Origin: Brachypodius melanocephalos
Lineage: Eukaryota; Chordata; Aves; Passeriformes; Pycnonotidae
DNA: 64,000 bases
Direction: 5' to 3'
NCBI GenBank assembly: GCA_013398615.1
Contig: VZSR01001479.1
Coordinates: forward strand, 10,732,564 to 10,796,563
Part shown: positions 59,957-64,000 of the stretch, piece after piece
Layout of the letters: each line of letters begins with the position of its first letter
Position numbering within the stretch: position 1 is the first letter of the stretch
Made by a program: the position numbers and the translations under genes
The notes under the pieces: model-generated
What the model was told of the DNA's origin: nothing
Seen by the model: only the letters and a program-made list of their open reading frames with translations
The model's database searches: none

Positions 59957-62900
59957 TTAGAAAAGCTTTGTGCTCAGACGAGATTAGAGTTTTCAATAGT
60001 TTAAAATATTTTGATGAAAAATCATATCCTGTAATATTTATTTTATTATTATTGCCATGTGTTGTCACTAGTGCCATTGTTTTCAGTCAAATTTGTGAGC
60101 TTAGGTTTTATTTTCAGAAGCATGTTTGGCTGTGGGACCGTAATTTGAAATGGATTTTTTTTTTTTGGTCTGACTTGGTAATATACTGTCCTTCAATAGG
60201 GATGAAATGAGCTCAGGAGGGGCTTGGTTCATGTGTCAAAGACACAGATTTTTGGACTGGCCTTAAATTAGAGGGTTAACTTGACAGGCTGCACTTTATG
60301 TCCCCTCTCTCTGCTCTCACATTCTGCTGGTGTGAGCAGAGCAATGAGGAGCTGATGTCTGCATGCAGCACATCTCAGGTGCCCTGTCTTGAACAGTTTC
60401 CAGTCTGGGTCTGCAGACTCATCCTCACATCTTGTCACAGTGCAGTAGATGCATCACTGGAGTGGATCTTCCAGTTTAGTTTATAACCCAGTTTGTGAGC
60501 CCTGAGGCTGCTTGAAGTGCAAACCAAAGGATGGTAAGTGGGATGATGGTGGCATTTGCTTCCAAAGCTTGCTCCTGACTTGAAACAGAAGATTAGTGGG
60601 GCTGAACTCGAGTTCTTGTGCTCGGTGATACCTGACACATTGGCCTCTATGTGAATATCCCTTGCATGATTAAATCTTCAGAAATGCAGCTGTGGTCTCA
60701 TGCAAACTTGAGCATTTTTGACCTTTACACAGCTAAAAAACCCCAACAAAATCAAAACCTAAGTACTTTAAGAATTCATATGCAAAGTACATTAAAACTG
60801 TGTGAACGGTTGTTCACCCCATGTTTCAGATCACATCCAGGTCACCTGGAGCAAGTATCTTGCATTTTCATCAGTTCAAAATGTGGACTTATTTTTCCAT
60901 ATTCAGTAGCCATCAGCAGTAATTTTTCAAGGCCCCATGCTGTCTACATTGTCAGCTACTCTTTTTACCTGGCCCGGATTCTTTTCCACTTGCATGACAC
61001 CTGCATTTCTACATACACTCTACTTCTTCCTTGTTTTGCCTGATCATCTGTAAAATATGCACTTATCTTCTGAGATAAAAGCACAATTCTTAGCAGGGTG
61101 ATGTGAACCCCAGCCCAGCTCAAATTTGGGAGCATAATGTGTTCTATTAAATTCAGGATTACCCTGACCTATCGATACAACCACTGGTGTAAGTGGAGCT
61201 ACAAGTCCAAAGTATGTAGTTCTATATTAGACTTGTTTTTCTACATCTGTATGTTTATAAGGCAACTATAGTCTAATATGCTTGATGCTTCTAGTCTGTT
61301 AAATATATACAACAAACAACCATTAATGAGTTTTAAAACTGATGCTTATTCAGTCCACTCAGTGCTCTTGAATGTGAGCCAACATTAATTCAAGCTCAGT
61401 TGATCCTAATAAGTAACTAAGACCCCATTTCATAAACATGCAATTCCAGCTTGTTATTTCTGGCACTGCCATTAAGCAAAAGTCTCTAACCTCAGAATGA
61501 CAGAATTAAGGGATTAGGGATAAACTGAAAATTGTGAATAATTCACAATTCTTCCTCTCCTCACTGCCAGAGGCACCTCTAGATGGGCTCAATAACTGCT
61601 CTCAGTTATGCCCCTTTTCTTCTGGGACTTACGCACAGGAGTGTGAGTTGCCAGTGCAGTGAGATTGGCTCATATGAGTGGAATCTGTAGGACCAGATGT
61701 AATATCTGATACTTTCTGTTGCCATCATAGGTTCACTAGAACAAAGCACCAATGCCTGCACTAAAAAGTACTGCTTACAGTTGTTCATCCTGAAGGGGAA
61801 CTTAAAGCACGTTGTCCCAATGATGTGTATGTGTTTTCAAAAGAAATCTATGACAGTTCAAAAGAAATCTCTGACATTTTTTACTAAGATGCAATCAGGC
61901 TCCTTACCCTGGCCCTTCAGATAATGTAGAACATGTGCTATACTTGTTCCTGAAATAGATTTTCTCTTCAACTTTCCTGATTTTGCAGGAATATATTTTA
62001 TAAAGATCCTGCTGAATATGAGAAGCTTTGCAGCATGTTAGCAGGAGATGCATTTTGCTACATAAAATCCAGAGAAGTAGGAGTTCACATTAAAGCAACA
62101 CAGACTGCGCAACAATTGTATTTCTCAATGCAGACGTTTCTTATTCAACCTTTATCTCTGCCATGCCACTGGATTTCAAACAGCTGCTGAAGTCCCAGAG
62201 CTGTATTTCTGGGACATATGGGTTCAGAACCATCCTTTCATGTGCTTGTCCAGTTCCCAGTCACAGGTTCCGTCACTCTCTGAGCTTGTAGGCTCTATGG
62301 TGATGTGGAAGAGAGTAAGAGGTGAGGAAACACTTGGCCTCTCCCCTACTGTCAGAATTACTTGCATTCGTGAAGTCTGTGTTGCTAACACACTCTTTCG
62401 GTCAAAGGCTGAGCTTTCTTGCTGATGCTAAAATGTTTATATATAATGATGCTGTGTTGTTGCATCATGGTGCCAAAATAATAAAAAATTTAAGTTAAAT
62501 TAAAAATTGGGATATTAATGGCATTACAGACTTGCTGTCTTAATTCAGTGCCAGTGAATGGCTGTGCTGTTGGCGGAACTCATTAATATTTCTCAAGTGG
62601 TTGCTGATGTCGTTATTATTATGGGGTTTTTCTTCATGTGCAAATCTTATTTTTAACAAAGCGTGTGGGAAAAATGCTGTGCACACAGCTGTGGGAGGAA
62701 CGAATTCAGAAAAGGCCAGACCAGTTTGTAAGAGAAATCAGGTGTGTTGCCATCAAGCTCTGGGTCAGTAGCAGGGCACCAAGTGACTTGGCTTTCTTGA
62801 AAAACAGAGTAAGGCTTTTTAATTTCCCAATGGGCGAACATGTGCAACCCACAGAGACTGGAGTCTCTCCAGGCCTATCTAACATAATGAGAGAATTCTT

Positions 62901-64000
62901 TGTGAAATGCATAAAATGATGACATTTTAGTGGTGAGTGAAATACTTGATTACTTTTTCCATAACCTAAAATAATTGGAATGTTCTTATGCAATCCCATT
63001 CCCAGTAAGGACTAGGAATGCATAACCTCACCATATATATTCCTGAGAGACATCTCTGGGGCAGACTGTGGTGATATGGAAAAATGCATTGGAAAGTGTT
63101 TTTTAAGCCCCAAGGGAAAGTTACAGGCATGTTCATCTGAGAAAACATCCAGAAGATGAATTCAGAGTCATGGTCACCAGTCTGTGGAGAGAAAAGCTGG
63201 TCTGGGCAAGGTGTGCTGAGCTCCTTGGTGGCCACTGAGATAAAAGTGAGTGCCTGACTTAGTCTGGCTTGTCCACCTGGCTGTTTGCAGAAGGAGAGAA
63301 GGGACACAATGCCTGCTGGCACCTGGGGACAGGGTGACAAAACCCTGGTCCAGAGAAGTGAGGTCTGGTGCCACTCTGGATGGACTGACTGTCAAAATGA
63401 CAACTGAGCCCTGAGCTGCCTCTTCCTGCTCTTTCAGCACACCCTGTTCCCTGCTGCCATCCTGAGGGGTCCACATCCATGCTGAGTGCCCCTGGGGATG
63501 CTGTAATTTCTCCTCAAGTTTGGACATGAAGGATTAAGTGAATCATCCTCAAGGGATTTTGGTATTTTGCAACACAGTGGAGATTTTTGACATTGCATAA
63601 GATCCCTGAGTAGCAAGGGTTAGCATGATCTTTCACAGAAAATCTTTTCTGGTAGGTTGAGAGGCAGGATTTAGCATTTCAGAGGGGTAAAGGAAAATGG
63701 AAATCTATTAAAATGGTCCTTGACATGAGGACATGTATGGTCCTGCAGCAATAGAAATACTCCTGGGTACTGTACCAGGGCTTGTGTTCCATGTATGGGC
63801 ATTGAATAGCTCTGTCACAGTTAGCATCACACTGACACAAGCCATAGCCAACCACAGAAGAAAAGGATAGTCTCTGCCCTGTGGAAGTGTGTGGATAGAG
63901 ATAGTGCTAAAGACAATCTTGAGGCTGACACCTTGCAGCTGTGTTAATGACTGAAGAGTGGGAACAGCCTTGCCATCAAGGCTAAGGGTGTGATAAAGAG
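59957..64000. other. Noncoding unique sequence
   Basis: No gene is supported. It contains a perfect 21-base palindrome at 61530-61550, a 21-base-spaced duplication at 61836-61877, a 7-base stem with 9-base loop near 62451-62473, and a GC-richer end (63160-63500) with short featureless open frames. Confidence 0.6.

Noticed and set aside
60475..60533. Possible exon ending in ATG|GTAAGT at 60533
   Set aside because: The acceptor 'gtggatcttccag' is weak, the length is short, and no frame is favoured.
1..64000. Search for tRNA, rRNA, CRISPR arrays, endogenous viral coding regions and bacterial-type operons
   Set aside because: No B-box-like tRNA motif with a fitting A box, no rRNA-like stretch, no evenly spaced repeats with unique spacers, and no open frame resembling gag, pol or env were seen by eye.

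Overview
This window looks like bird nuclear DNA with no recognisable protein-coding gene. The evidence for a bird is two antisense CR1 LINE 3' ends (about 1000-1120 and 20083-20336). Both carry the CR1 arrangement in which the strand complementary to the listed one ends in ATTCTNTG-type octamers. I see no Alu, L1 or other mammalian repeat, the sequence is AT-rich with few CpGs, and interspersed repeats are sparse. Crocodilians and turtles also carry CR1, so Aves is likely but not proven. I cannot assign a species, chromosome or neighbouring gene.

Layout: 1-950 is AT-rich sequence followed by a compact CpG-dense patch (678-950) next to the first CR1 copy. From 1121 to 20082 there is unique noncoding DNA with homopolymer tracts, a possible short retroposed insertion with a 45-base T tract (13283-13446) and a pure 12-bp tandem array (18751-18886). 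The second CR1 copy follows at 20083-20336. From 20337 to 36169 is more unique DNA, with two stretches that have the texture of conserved noncoding elements (21240-21660 and 28740-29060). A second CpG-dense patch lies at 36170-36564, and a third possible conserved element at 39480-39790. A segment with plausible splice sites on both sides lies at 46374-46473, and a strong imperfect hairpin at 51151-51223. The end of the window holds a poly(A)-signal/A-tract pair (57677-57728) and an A/C-rich low-complexity patch (59851-59956).

The window is best read as an intergenic region or one or more very long introns. Open frames are short (longest 173 codons), occur on both strands with no codon or domain pattern, and often run through homopolymers or CR1 sequence. 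I therefore annotate no CDS, tRNA, rRNA or CRISPR. I found no new biological system. The best leads are regulatory or structural: the hairpin, the CpG patches, the possible conserved elements and the candidate exon. All counts and alignments were made by eye, without searches.
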